Shown here in pieces: positions 1 through 8,708 of a stretch of DNA of 64,000 nt (position 1 is the stretch's first letter; every line of letters starts with the position of its first letter). The translations under genes and the position numbers were made by a program. The notes beneath the pieces were generated by a model. The model had not been told where the DNA came from, did no database searches, and saw nothing but the letters and a program-made list of their open reading frames with translations. Source of the DNA: Mycobacterium neglectum (GTDB lineage: Bacteria > Actinomycetota > Actinomycetes > Mycobacteriales > Mycobacteriaceae); assembly GCF_002591975.1 (NCBI RefSeq), contig NZ_NVQE01000008.1, forward strand, positions 1 through 64,000, read 5' to 3'.

Positions 1-16
1 GATTGGAGTACCAACG

Positions 17-1198
17 ATGTCTACCCCTACAGCGCCCCACCCCCAGACGCTCTATCCCCCCGAGGGTTTCGGCGCCCCCAAGAACCGGCAGGGACACTCG
101 ACCGGCACCGTCGTAGGTCTACCGGCGGGGACCGAGATCTTCTCCGCGGACAACCACATCTCGGTCGCCGACGACATCTTCTACGAACGCTTTCCAGAGG
201 AACTCAAGGGTGCGGCCCCGCGCATCTGGTATGAGGACGGCGCCTACATGGTGGGTATGAAGGGCAAGGCCTGGACCGGTGGGGACTTCGGCCGTGTGCT
301 CATGCAGTACGACGACCTCGCCGGTGCCGCCTCCAACAACATCGAGGCACGCATTCGTGAGCTCAAAGAGGATGGCATCGACAAGGAACTGGCTTTCCCG
401 AACGCCGTGCTGGCGCTGTTCCACTATCCCGACAAGTCGCTGCGCGAGCGGGTGTTCCGGATCTACAACGAGCACATCGCCGACCTGCAGGAACGTTCCA
501 ACGGTCACTTCTACGGTGTCGGCTTGATCAACTGGTGGGACCCAAAGGGCACCAGGAGCACGCTCGAGGAGCTGAAGGCGTTGGGCCTCAAAACGTTCCT
601 GCTGCCACTCAACCCCGGCAAGGACGACGAGGGCAACATCTACGACTACGGCGCTGTGGCCATGGACGCTGTCTGGGATGAGATCGAGGACGCCGGGCTG
701 CCGGTCAGCCACCACATCGGCGAGACGCCGCCGAAGACGCCGTGCGAGCACAACAGCGTCGTGGTCGGCATGATGGTCAACGTCGACTCCTTCCGTGAAC
801 AGTTCGCCAAGTACGTGTTCTCTGGGATCCTCGATCGGCATCCGACACTGAAAATCGGCTGGTTCGAAGGTGGGATCGCCTGGGTGCCAACTGCTTTGCA
901 GGATGCTGAGCACATGCTGGCCTCCTACCGACACATGTTCAATCATCAGCTCGAGCACGACGTCCACCATTACTGGGCCAACCACATGAGCGCCTCGTTC
1001 ATGGTTGACCCGCTCGGACTGCGACTGATCGACCGTATCGGCGCCGACAACGTGATGTGGTCGTCGGACTACCCCCACAACGAGAGCACGTTCGGCTATT
1101 CCGAGAAGTCACTGGCCTCGGTCGTCGAGGCGGTGGGCCCGGAGGACGCGGTGAAGATCGTCAGCACCAACATCAAGAACTTCCTGGGTATCTCGTGA
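17..1198 (+). CDS. Amidohydrolase-2 family metal-dependent hydrolase
   Basis: A 393-aa TIM-barrel protein of the amidohydrolase-2 (ACMSD-like) group, whose members hydrolyse or decarboxylate carboxylate intermediates in catabolism. The N-terminal metal region reads D45-N46-H47. An HHIGE motif lies at 232-236, and SDYPHNES near the C-terminus holds D351, the usual last metal ligand. The ATG has GGAG nine bases upstream. It opens a tight six-gene run to 7779, and the next gene overlaps its stop as GTGA. A second, more divergent member lies at 30068. The window starts just upstream, so earlier operon genes may be missing. Family call is firm; the substrate is unknown. Confidence 0.88.
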   Translation: MSTPTAPHPQTLYPPEGFGAPKNRQGHSTGTVVGLPAGTEIFSADNHISVADDIFYERFPEELKGAAPRIWYEDGAYMVGMKGKAWTGGDFGRVLMQYDDLAGAASNNIEARIRELKEDGIDKELAFPNAVLALFHYPDKSLRERVFRIYNEHIADLQERSNGHFYGVGLINWWDPKGTRSTLEELKALGLKTFLLPLNPGKDDEGNIYDYGAVAMDAVWDEIEDAGLPVSHHIGETPPKTPCEHNSVVVGMMVNVDSFREQFAKYVFSGILDRHPTLKIGWFEGGIAWVPTALQDAEHMLASYRHMFNHQLEHDVHHYWANHMSASFMVDPLGLRLIDRIGADNVMWSSDYPHNESTFGYSEKSLASVVEAVGPEDAVKIVSTNIKNFLGIS

Positions 1199-2433
1199 CC
1201 GTGCTCTCTCTGGGCTCGGCGTTGCTCGATATCCCTGACCTGCCCGATCACTCCCGGATGTACCGCGAGTGCGGTGCGCGGCTCAGAGCGTCCATGAAGG
1301 ACAAGGGCGTCGATGTGCTCGTGCTGCTGGGCAACGGCAATGTGGTGTACGCGACCGGCGCCAGCTGGCCACTACTGGATGCCGGACTGTCGCACGTCGA
1401 GCGGCCGGTCGCGGTAGTGCTCGCCGACGACGAGCATCCGCACCTGTACATGCCGTTCCGTGAGGGCAGCGCGTTCGACACAGAGGTTCCGGAGGACCAT
1501 GTGCACGGTCCGCTGTACCTCGAATTCGACGAGGGCGTCGAGCATTTCGCGAGAGTGCTCGCGGGCCTGGTCCCGCCGGGTGCCTCCGTCGCAGTCGACG
1601 AGCTCACGGGGGCGATGCGACGAGCCGCCGAAAGGCTGTTCCCCGCCGGGCCGCCGACGGATGCCGCGCTCGTCGTGGGCCCGGCCAAGCTGGTCAAGAC
1701 CGTGGACCAGATCGCCGCTGTCCGGAGGGCCTGCCGCATCACCGAGCAGGCCCTCGTCGACGTCCAGCCGTCGGTCGCCCCCGGCGTCAGCCAGCTGGAC
1801 CTCTCGGCGCGATTCGTCCGGCGGGCCTTCGAGCTCGGCGCCACGACGAACATGATCGAGGCCATCTGGCAGGTGATGCCGACGACCCGCAGTAGCGGTG
1901 CGGTCTGGACCACCACCGGTGATCTGGCGCTGCCGTTGTTGCCGACGGAGAAGCCGTTGGCAAAAGGCGACGTGCTGTGGACCGATATCAGCATCACCTT
2001 CGAGGGATACTGCTCCGATTGGGGGCGTACGTGGGTGGTGGGAGAGAATCCCACGCCCGAACAGAATGCGAACTTCGCCAAGTGGCGTGCGATTCTCGAC
2101 GCCGTGCTCGCCGTGACGAAAGCCGGCGCCACCGCCGGCGACCTGGCACGCGCGGCGATTGCAGCCAACGGCGGCACCAAGCCGTGGCTGCCGCACTTCT
2201 ACCTCGGCCATGGCATCGGCACCAACGCCGCCGAAATGCCGATGATCGGAACGGATCTCGGCGAGCAGTTCGACGACAACTTCGTGTTCCCGGCGGGCAT
2301 GCTGCTCGTGCTCGAGCCCGTCGTCTGGGAGGACGGCACCGGCGGCTACCGCGCTGAGGAGATCGTGATCATCACCGAGGACGGTTACCAGTCCATCACC
2401 GATTACCCCTACGCGCCTTACGGACTGAGTTGA
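1195..2433 (+). CDS. M24-fold metallopeptidase-like protein (complete metal site)
   Basis: 412 aa, creatinase/aminopeptidase P (M24) fold with an N-terminal creatinase-like domain (about 1-165) and a C-terminal pita-bread domain. All five expected metal ligands are visible: D264, D275, H339, E374 and E388. GTG at 1195 overlaps the previous stop (GTGA); the frame stays open upstream to 1057, but that stretch lies inside the amidohydrolase gene. M24 members split Xaa-Pro peptides or act on small amidines, and some have been recruited to catabolic hydrolysis. Its position in a CoA-linked operon argues for a catabolic hydrolase, not a housekeeping peptidase; that is inference. Confidence 0.88.
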   Translation: MTVLSLGSALLDIPDLPDHSRMYRECGARLRASMKDKGVDVLVLLGNGNVVYATGASWPLLDAGLSHVERPVAVVLADDEHPHLYMPFREGSAFDTEVPEDHVHGPLYLEFDEGVEHFARVLAGLVPPGASVAVDELTGAMRRAAERLFPAGPPTDAALVVGPAKLVKTVDQIAAVRRACRITEQALVDVQPSVAPGVSQLDLSARFVRRAFELGATTNMIEAIWQVMPTTRSSGAVWTTTGDLALPLLPTEKPLAKGDVLWTDISITFEGYCSDWGRTWVVGENPTPEQNANFAKWRAILDAVLAVTKAGATAGDLARAAIAANGGTKPWLPHFYLGHGIGTNAAEMPMIGTDLGEQFDDNFVFPAGMLLVLEPVVWEDGTGGYRAEEIVIITEDGYQSITDYPYAPYGLS

Positions 2434-2436
2434 CCC

Positions 2437-3573
2437 ATGGCTGAAGAGATCATCCCCGACGACCTCTCCCTGCGCACCGGGCGGCGTGAGCGCGCCATCG
2501 CTGCGATGAACGCCCACGATCTCGACGTCCTGGTACTGGGACGCCAGGCCAACGTCCGTTATGTGACGGGAGCACCGCAACTCTGGGTCGCGGGCACCCG
2601 CCCGTTCGCGCCGATCTGCGTATTGGTGCGCGCCACCGGTGAGATTCACCTCAACAGCACATGGGATGAAGGCATCCCCGAGGAGATCGGCCACGACCAC
2701 CTCTACGGTCTGGCGTGGAACCCGATGACGATCATCGAGGTCCTCAAGAACGTCAAGGGTGCAGCCGAGGCGAAGCGGGTCGGAACTGATGCGCTGTCAC
2801 CGACATTCGGCCAGCTGCTGCCGATGGCGTTTCCCAACGCGGAACTCGTCGATGCCGAGGTGGCGATGAAGGCCGCCCGGCGGACCAAGACGCCCGACGA
2901 GATCCGCGTCATACGGGGCGCACTCGGCGTCGCCGAGCGCGGGCTTGCGGCAGCGGTGTCGGAGCTCGCGGTGGGCACCACCGAGCAGGCACTCAACGGT
3001 GTCCTCATGGAGGCGATGACCGCGGGCGGATACAGCACCTCGGCGACCCAGGACGGCGCGTGGATCACGTCGCCCGACCACGCCTGGCGCGTCGGTCGGC
3101 GCGACCGCAGGATCGCCGAGGGCGACCTGGTGGCCTTCGCCGCCGGTGCGCTCGCCGACGGCTACGTGGGTGAGGTCGGCAGGACGTGGCCGGTCGGTGA
3201 CGTTCCCGGTGCGGATGCGCTCTTCGGTCGGTCGAATGATCTGTGGGAGAGGTTGATCGACGCGTGCCGGCCCGGCGCTTCGGCTGGTGAGCTGCTCGCG
3301 GCCTACGACGCCGCGGGTGAGGCGCTGCCGCCGATACCCGTGGCCCACGGTCTCGGTCTCGGCTTCGATCCGCCGGTGATCTCGCCCGACCTGCCGCAGA
3401 CTTCTGCCGACGAGCGTCTCGACCCCGGGTCGGTACTGGCCGTCACGGCCTACGTGTGGGAAGCGGGTGTCGGTGCGGTGTTCCGCCGCGATGCGGTGCT
3501 TGTCACCGACACCGGAGCCGAAGTGCTCACGGCCAGCCCCTCGCCGGCGCAGGCCGCCGCCGGAATCAGCTGA
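2437..3573 (+). CDS. M24-fold protein with degenerate metal site
   Basis: 378 aa, same two-domain M24 fold as the gene before it, three bases downstream. Aligned with that neighbour, the metal-ligand positions read A235, E246, H304, T337 and D352, so only the histidine is kept and four of five ligands are replaced. The fold looks intact (RTWPVGD, VAHGLGLGF). It is probably not a classical dinuclear metallopeptidase. It may act as a partner subunit for the complete neighbour or have another activity. Tight spacing suggests the two are co-translated. Confidence 0.82.
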   Translation: MAEEIIPDDLSLRTGRRERAIAAMNAHDLDVLVLGRQANVRYVTGAPQLWVAGTRPFAPICVLVRATGEIHLNSTWDEGIPEEIGHDHLYGLAWNPMTIIEVLKNVKGAAEAKRVGTDALSPTFGQLLPMAFPNAELVDAEVAMKAARRTKTPDEIRVIRGALGVAERGLAAAVSELAVGTTEQALNGVLMEAMTAGGYSTSATQDGAWITSPDHAWRVGRRDRRIAEGDLVAFAAGALADGYVGEVGRTWPVGDVPGADALFGRSNDLWERLIDACRPGASAGELLAAYDAAGEALPPIPVAHGLGLGFDPPVISPDLPQTSADERLDPGSVLAVTAYVWEAGVGAVFRRDAVLVTDTGAEVLTASPSPAQAAAGIS

Positions 3574-3583
3574 AGGAGAACCA

Positions 3584-4552
3584 GTGTCTGAGAACGGCAG
3601 TCGACCGTCCCCCGAAGAGCTCATCCTCTACGAGAAGGACCCGAAGACCAAGATCGCCACGATCACCTTCAACCGTCCCGAGTATCTGAACGCGCCGACA
3701 TCGATGGCGCGGCTTCGGTACGCCGACCTGCTGCGTGCGGCGACCGTGGATAACGACGTGAAGGTCGTCGTGATCCGTGGTGTCGGTGACAATCTGGGCA
3801 GCGGTGCCGACCTTCCGGAGTTCATGGAGGGCTACGACAACACCGACCTGAGGCTTGCTGAGCTTCGTCTGGAGGACGACGGTGTCGGCGAGGTCAACTA
3901 CCCGCCGTCGGGAACGTTCCGCAGCGGTGCGACGATCAGCGCCTGGTATGCGAATGTGCAGGCGGGCAACCGGCCGCTGCAGGAACTGAAGAAGATCAGC
4001 ATCGTCGAGGCCAAGGGCTACTGCTATGGGTGGCACTTCTATCAGTGTGCCGACGCCGATCTCGTGATCTCCTCCGACGACGCCCTGTTCGGGCACCCGT
4101 CGTTCCGCTATTACGGGTGGGGACCGCGGATGTGGACCTGGGTGCAGATGATGGGACTGCGCAAGTTCCAGGAGATGGTCTTCACCGGTCGGCCCTTCAC
4201 CGCCGCAGAGATGTATGACTGCAACTTCCTCAACAAGGTGGTGTCGCGCGATCAGCTCGAGGCCGAGGTCGATAAGTACGCGCGGGCGTGCGCACGAAAT
4301 CGGCCCGTGGACACCGTCTTCCAGCAGAAGATGTTCTTCGAGATCTACAAGCAGCACCAGGGCGAGTACATGGGCAGCCTGTTGTCGGCGTTCTTCGAGT
4401 CGATGGGTAGTGGTGTCGCCAATGACGATACGGACGATCTCGACATGATGGAGTCGATCGACAGCGGGTTGGCCGCCGCGGTCAACGACAACGACAGCAA
4501 GTTCCCGCCGGATTTCCGGCTGAGCAAGTCGAACCGCAAGAAGAAGGACTAG
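3584..4552 (+). CDS. Enoyl-CoA hydratase/isomerase (crotonase) family protein
   Basis: 322 aa crotonase-fold protein, longer than the usual 260 aa. GTG at 3584 follows a good Shine-Dalgarno (AAGGAGAA, 3573-3580); an open extension upstream lies inside the previous gene. Crotonase motifs are present (ITFNRPEYLNAP; GSGADLPEF). At the positions of the two catalytic glutamates of classical enoyl-CoA hydratase I read His and Ser (GYCYGWHFYQCAD; HPSFRYYGW), so simple hydratase chemistry is doubtful. Hydrolase, isomerase or ring-cleaving activity on an acyl-CoA is possible. Its stop overlaps the CoA-transferase start by one base. Confidence 0.85.
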   Translation: MSENGSRPSPEELILYEKDPKTKIATITFNRPEYLNAPTSMARLRYADLLRAATVDNDVKVVVIRGVGDNLGSGADLPEFMEGYDNTDLRLAELRLEDDGVGEVNYPPSGTFRSGATISAWYANVQAGNRPLQELKKISIVEAKGYCYGWHFYQCADADLVISSDDALFGHPSFRYYGWGPRMWTWVQMMGLRKFQEMVFTGRPFTAAEMYDCNFLNKVVSRDQLEAEVDKYARACARNRPVDTVFQQKMFFEIYKQHQGEYMGSLLSAFFESMGSGVANDDTDDLDMMESIDSGLAAAVNDNDSKFPPDFRLSKSNRKKKD

Positions 4553-6963
4553 TGGCCCCTCCGCTTGACGGGTATGTCGTCGTCGACCTGTCTGTCGGCA
4601 TCGCGGGCGCGTACTGCACGAAGCTGCTTGCCGACGGTGGAGCGACGGTCATCAAAGTCGAGCCACCCGAGGGTGATCCACTGCGCCGCTGGTCGGCTTC
4701 CGGCGCGGAGATCGCGCCCGGCGAGGACGGTGCGTTGTTCAGTTTTCTGGCGTGCTCGAAACACAGCGTGGTCGCGGATCCGGATGCTGATATCGACTAC
4801 GTCAACGGGCTGCTGGACGCCGCCGATGCGGTCGTGTGGTCGCGCGGGTCGGCCGTCGCCGAACACGTCGTGCTCACACCTGCCGCGATCCGGTCGGCAC
4901 ACCCGCACCTGACCGTCACCTCGATCACACCGTTCGGGCTGGACGGTCCCTGGTCTGACCGTCCCGCAACGGAGTTCACGCTCCAGGCGTGGTCGGGGGG
5001 CATCGTCGGCCTCGGCCGTGGTTCGGCCGATCGCGCACCGGTGTACGTCGGCGGGCAAGTCGGCGAGTATCTGGCCGGCGCCTACGCCAGCGCTGCGACG
5101 TTGGCATCTCGTATGCGAGGTGGTGCGGAACTCGTCGACGTCTCGATGCTCGAGACCCAGATCCTCGGGCTCACCTACTATCCGGTTGCCTATTACGAGA
5201 TGTTGGGCAGGCCGTGGCGGGATGCCAGGCGGTTGACGGTTCCCGGGATCGCCCGTGCCAAGGATGGTCTGATCGACATCGGCTGTGGCACCGCTCAGCA
5301 GTGGTTCGACCTGTGTGCGATGACCGGACACCAGGACTGGATTGACGAGGACTCGCCGCTGTCCATCACACAGCAGGCCAACGAGAAGTCCTACGAGCTA
5401 TACGCTTGGGTCGAAAGCCAGACCGTCGACGAGATCAGGGATCTGGCGACCGCATTCCGGATCCCGAACGCTCCGGTCGCGAACGGCGCCAACGTCGCCG
5501 GCCTCGACCATTTCGTCGAGCGCGGATCTTTCGTGACGAATCCCCGCGACGGGTTCGACCAACCCGGCCATCCTTTTCGGACAACGCCTCCGTTGCTCCG
5601 CGCACCCGAGCCTGCGCCACGGCTGGGCGAACACACCGAGCACTACCGCTCGCGGGATAGCCTTCGGGGTCGTCGCGCGGAGCTCACGGTGGGGACACAG
5701 TTGCCGTTCAGCGGGTTGCGCGTGCTGGATATGACGACGTTCTGGGCGGGACCGTCGTGCACACACATCCTCGCCATGCTGGGTGCCGAAGTCATCCACG
5801 TGGAGTCGACGCGGCGGCCCGACGGCACCAGGCTCATCGCAGGCATACCGATCACCGAAGGCCAGTGGTGGGAGAAGTCGCCGATCTTCTCCGGACTCAA
5901 CACCAACAAGAAGGGTTTGACCCTCGACCTGCAAAGCGATGCCGGACGTGATGTCCTCAATCGCCTCATCGCCACCTGCGACGTGATCGTCGAGAACTTC
6001 ACCCCGCGGGTGGTTGACCAGATCGGTCTCGATTTCTCTGCAGTGCAGGCGATTAGACCCGACGCCGTCATGCTGCGGATGCCCGGATTCGGCCTGGATG
6101 GCCCGTGGCGTGACAACCCCGCGTTCGCGTACGTGATCGAGGCGGCATCCGGAATCAGTTGGCTCACCGGGTATCCCGACCGCAATCCGTACGAGCCCTA
6201 TTCGGTCGGTGATCCGAACGCGGGCATCCACGCACTCAATGCGCTGCTGGTGGCCCTGGAACACCGGAGCCGCACCGGACAGGGAGTGCTCCTCGAGGCC
6301 GCCATGGTCGACGCCGCGCTCAGCGTCGCCGCCGAACAGCTCATCGAGTACTCCGCCTACGGTGCGCTACTGGAACGCGACGGTAACCGCGGACCGACCG
6401 CGGCGCCGCAGAACCTGTACCGCACCAACGAGATCGACGAGTTCGGCCGCGCCGACTGCTGGGTCGCGGTCGCAGTCACCACCGACGAGCAATGGACCGG
6501 TCTTTGCGACGCTGTCGGGCGCGCCGACTGGGCGACGGATCCCGAACTCAGTACCACCGCGGGCAGGCGCGCCCGCCACGACGACATCGACGAGCACATC
6601 GCCGTTTGGTGCGTGGACCGTACCGGCGACGACATCGTCGACGCGCTGTGGGAACGCGGTGTGCCGGTGGCCAAGGTGATGCAACCGCACCGCCAGACCG
6701 AGATTCCGCAGTTGGCGGCCCGTGGTTTCTTCGAGGACGTCGGACACCCGGTGAATGCCCGCACGCCGCACAGCACCCTGCCGTTCACGTTCTCGCGCGG
6801 CCCGGAGCGCATCCACATCGAGCCTGCTCCGCTGCTCGGTCAGCACAATCATGAATTGCTCTCCGAACTCGGGCTCACCGACGACGAGATCGCCGACCTA
6901 CAGGCTCATGGCGTGATCGGCAATGCTCCGGCGATGGGGCCGAGCAAGGCCAAGACGGGCTAG
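4552..6963 (+). CDS. Fused tandem CaiB/BaiF (class III) CoA-transferase
   Basis: 803 aa made of two class III CoA-transferase domains, about 1-370 and 385-795, fused head to tail. These enzymes move CoA between carboxylic acids through an aspartyl-CoA intermediate. In the C-terminal half the expected catalytic aspartate is present (SVGDPNAGIH, D554). In the N-terminal half the matching position is Gly168 (YVGGQVGEY), so that half appears catalytically dead. GTG at 4552 overlaps the crotonase stop (TAGTG). Likely activates an acid handled by the operon. Fused forms are known in actinobacteria; the one-sided loss is what I see here. Confidence 0.88.
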   Translation: MAPPLDGYVVVDLSVGIAGAYCTKLLADGGATVIKVEPPEGDPLRRWSASGAEIAPGEDGALFSFLACSKHSVVADPDADIDYVNGLLDAADAVVWSRGSAVAEHVVLTPAAIRSAHPHLTVTSITPFGLDGPWSDRPATEFTLQAWSGGIVGLGRGSADRAPVYVGGQVGEYLAGAYASAATLASRMRGGAELVDVSMLETQILGLTYYPVAYYEMLGRPWRDARRLTVPGIARAKDGLIDIGCGTAQQWFDLCAMTGHQDWIDEDSPLSITQQANEKSYELYAWVESQTVDEIRDLATAFRIPNAPVANGANVAGLDHFVERGSFVTNPRDGFDQPGHPFRTTPPLLRAPEPAPRLGEHTEHYRSRDSLRGRRAELTVGTQLPFSGLRVLDMTTFWAGPSCTHILAMLGAEVIHVESTRRPDGTRLIAGIPITEGQWWEKSPIFSGLNTNKKGLTLDLQSDAGRDVLNRLIATCDVIVENFTPRVVDQIGLDFSAVQAIRPDAVMLRMPGFGLDGPWRDNPAFAYVIEAASGISWLTGYPDRNPYEPYSVGDPNAGIHALNALLVALEHRSRTGQGVLLEAAMVDAALSVAAEQLIEYSAYGALLERDGNRGPTAAPQNLYRTNEIDEFGRADCWVAVAVTTDEQWTGLCDAVGRADWATDPELSTTAGRRARHDDIDEHIAVWCVDRTGDDIVDALWERGVPVAKVMQPHRQTEIPQLAARGFFEDVGHPVNARTPHSTLPFTFSRGPERIHIEPAPLLGQHNHELLSELGLTDDEIADLQAHGVIGNAPAMGPSKAKTG

Positions 6964-6972
6964 CCTCGACCG

Positions 6973-7779
6973 GTGGCCATCGATCCGTCCAACATCCTGC
7001 TCACCGGCCGTGTAGCGGTCGTCACGGGCGGGGGAGCGGGGATAGGGCGCGGCATCGCCGCGGGGATGGCGGCGTTCGGTGCCTCGGTCGCGATCTGGGA
7101 GCGCGACGCCGAAACCTGCGCATCGTCGGCAGACAGTATCGGCGCGCTGGGCCTCGCGGTCGATGTTCGGGACAGTGAACAGGTCGATGCAGCCCTACAG
7201 CGCACCGTCGAGGAACTCGGCGAGGTATCGATACTTGTGAACAATGCCGGTGGCGTGTTCTTCTCACCTCTGCTGGACACCAGCGAGAACGGCTGGGATG
7301 CGCTGTACAAGAGCAACCTTCGCCATGTGCTGCTCTGTACTCAACGGGTGACGCGACGTCTGGTGGCGGCCGGCCTACCCGGCAGCGTCATCAACGTGAC
7401 GTCGATCGAGGGTGTCCGGGCGGCGCCGGGCTACGCGGCGTACGCCGCGGCGAAAGCCGGCGTCATCAACTACACCAAGACGGCGGCCCTCGAATTGGCG
7501 CCGCACCATATCCGCGTCAACGCATTGGCGCCCGATCTGACCCTGACCGAGGGCCTGATCGCGCTGTCCGGTGGCAGCATGCGCGACGACAAGGCCCCCG
7601 GCATTCCGATGAACCGACCCGGTCATGTCGACGAGATGGCGGGCGCCGCAATCTTTCTCGCATCCGAGATGTCGAGTTACATCGCCGGGCAGACCATCCA
7701 CGTCGACGGCGGAACGCAGGCCGCCAGCGGTTGGTACCACCATCCGCAGACCGGCGACTATCAGCTGGGACCGAGCTAG
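6973..7779 (+). CDS. Short-chain dehydrogenase/reductase (SDR)
   Basis: 268 aa classical SDR: Rossmann motif VTGGGAGIGRG near the N-terminus, NNAG, catalytic serine in VTSIEG and YAAAK active site. C-terminal VDGGTQAASGW is typical of FabG-like members. NAD(P)-linked oxidation of a hydroxyl or reduction of a ketone, substrate unknown. GTG start 9 bases after the CoA-transferase stop; last gene of the 17-7779 run. Downstream is a convergent gene and an inverted repeat that may end the transcript. Confidence 0.9.
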   Translation: MAIDPSNILLTGRVAVVTGGGAGIGRGIAAGMAAFGASVAIWERDAETCASSADSIGALGLAVDVRDSEQVDAALQRTVEELGEVSILVNNAGGVFFSPLLDTSENGWDALYKSNLRHVLLCTQRVTRRLVAAGLPGSVINVTSIEGVRAAPGYAAYAAAKAGVINYTKTAALELAPHHIRVNALAPDLTLTEGLIALSGGSMRDDKAPGIPMNRPGHVDEMAGAAIFLASEMSSYIAGQTIHVDGGTQAASGWYHHPQTGDYQLGPS

Positions 7780-7790
7780 GGTCCCATTGG

Positions 7791-7833
7791 CCAGTTATAC
7801 GACGCTTCCAGCCCTAATGTGTCGGATAACTGG
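7791..7833. terminator. Inverted repeat between convergent genes
   Basis: Arms CCAGTTATACGAC (7791-7803) and GTCGGATAACTGG (7821-7833) pair at 12 of 13 positions around a 17-base loop. It sits between two converging SDR genes, so a shared terminator is the simplest reading. There is no T-run. An overlapping GTGTC-N9-GACAC (7819-7837) could instead be a protein-binding site. Confidence 0.45.
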
Positions 7834-7857
7834 ACACTCGGCATTGAGGCGATCGAC

Positions 7858-8691
7858 TCAGTGGGTCCAGCCCTCGGCGATCTGCTCGTCGAAGGCGCGG
7901 TCGATGCGCTCGAACCTGCGCTGGATCGACGGCCGCGACGCCTGATGCGGAATGACGTAGAGACGGTTGGCGAGGATCGCATCGGCCGTCAGCCGCGCGA
8001 CGTCGTCCACGCGCACCTCCGGGTCAGTCGCCGCTGACGGCAGGTCCTGCGGGGGTTCGGCTGTCGAGGCGGGGCCGTAATCCTCGCTTCTGACCCGCTG
8101 GCTGTTGGCCATCAGGCCGGTGTCCACGATCATCGGGCAGAGCACCGAAACCCCGATTCCATTGGCCCGCACCTCACGCGACAGCGTCTCGGCGAGTGCG
8201 ACGACGCCGTACTTGGCGACGCAGTACGGTCCGAGACCGACATTGGGGATGAGACCGGCGAAGGACGACGTGAAAACGATGTGGCTGTCCTCTTGCTGCG
8301 CGATCAACCGCGGCAGAAATGCCTCGACGCCATGAATGGGGCCCCACAGATCGACGTCGATCACGAAGCGCCAGTCGTCGTGGCTGGTGTCCGCGATCAA
8401 GCCCGCATACGCGATGCCCGCGTTGTTGAACACCACGTGCACACTGTCGAACACCCGAAATGCCTCGTCGGCCAGATGCACGACGTCGTCGAGCTTGCGG
8501 GTGTCACAGACCACGCCGTGTACGTCGACCCCGTCGTCGCGCAGCGTCGACACCGCCGTCTGCAGGGCGGCCTCGTTGATGTCTGAAAGCATGAGGCGAG
8601 CGCCGCGGCGCGCGAACTCCTGTGCAGTGGCGAACCCGATTCCGCTCGCCGCTCCGGTGATGACTGCCGTGCGCCCCTGGTAACTGTCCAC
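7858..8691 (-). CDS. Short-chain dehydrogenase/reductase
   Basis: 277 aa SDR with TGAASGIG cofactor motif, FNNAGIAYAG, catalytic Ser in FTSSFAG and YCVAK. The longer C-terminal tail (SIQRRFERIDRAFDEQ) resembles mycobacterial SDRs annotated as hydroxysteroid or lipid dehydrogenases, but the substrate cannot be read from sequence. Start GTG. It is 17 bases downstream of the epimerase gene on the same strand, so the two probably form one transcript. Converges on the SDR at 6973. Confidence 0.88.
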   Translation of the reverse strand: MDSYQGRTAVITGAASGIGFATAQEFARRGARLMLSDINEAALQTAVSTLRDDGVDVHGVVCDTRKLDDVVHLADEAFRVFDSVHVVFNNAGIAYAGLIADTSHDDWRFVIDVDLWGPIHGVEAFLPRLIAQQEDSHIVFTSSFAGLIPNVGLGPYCVAKYGVVALAETLSREVRANGIGVSVLCPMIVDTGLMANSQRVRSEDYGPASTAEPPQDLPSAATDPEVRVDDVARLTADAILANRLYVIPHQASRPSIQRRFERIDRAFDEQIAEGWTH

Positions 8692-8708
8692 GGCGCGACA
8701 CTATGCGC

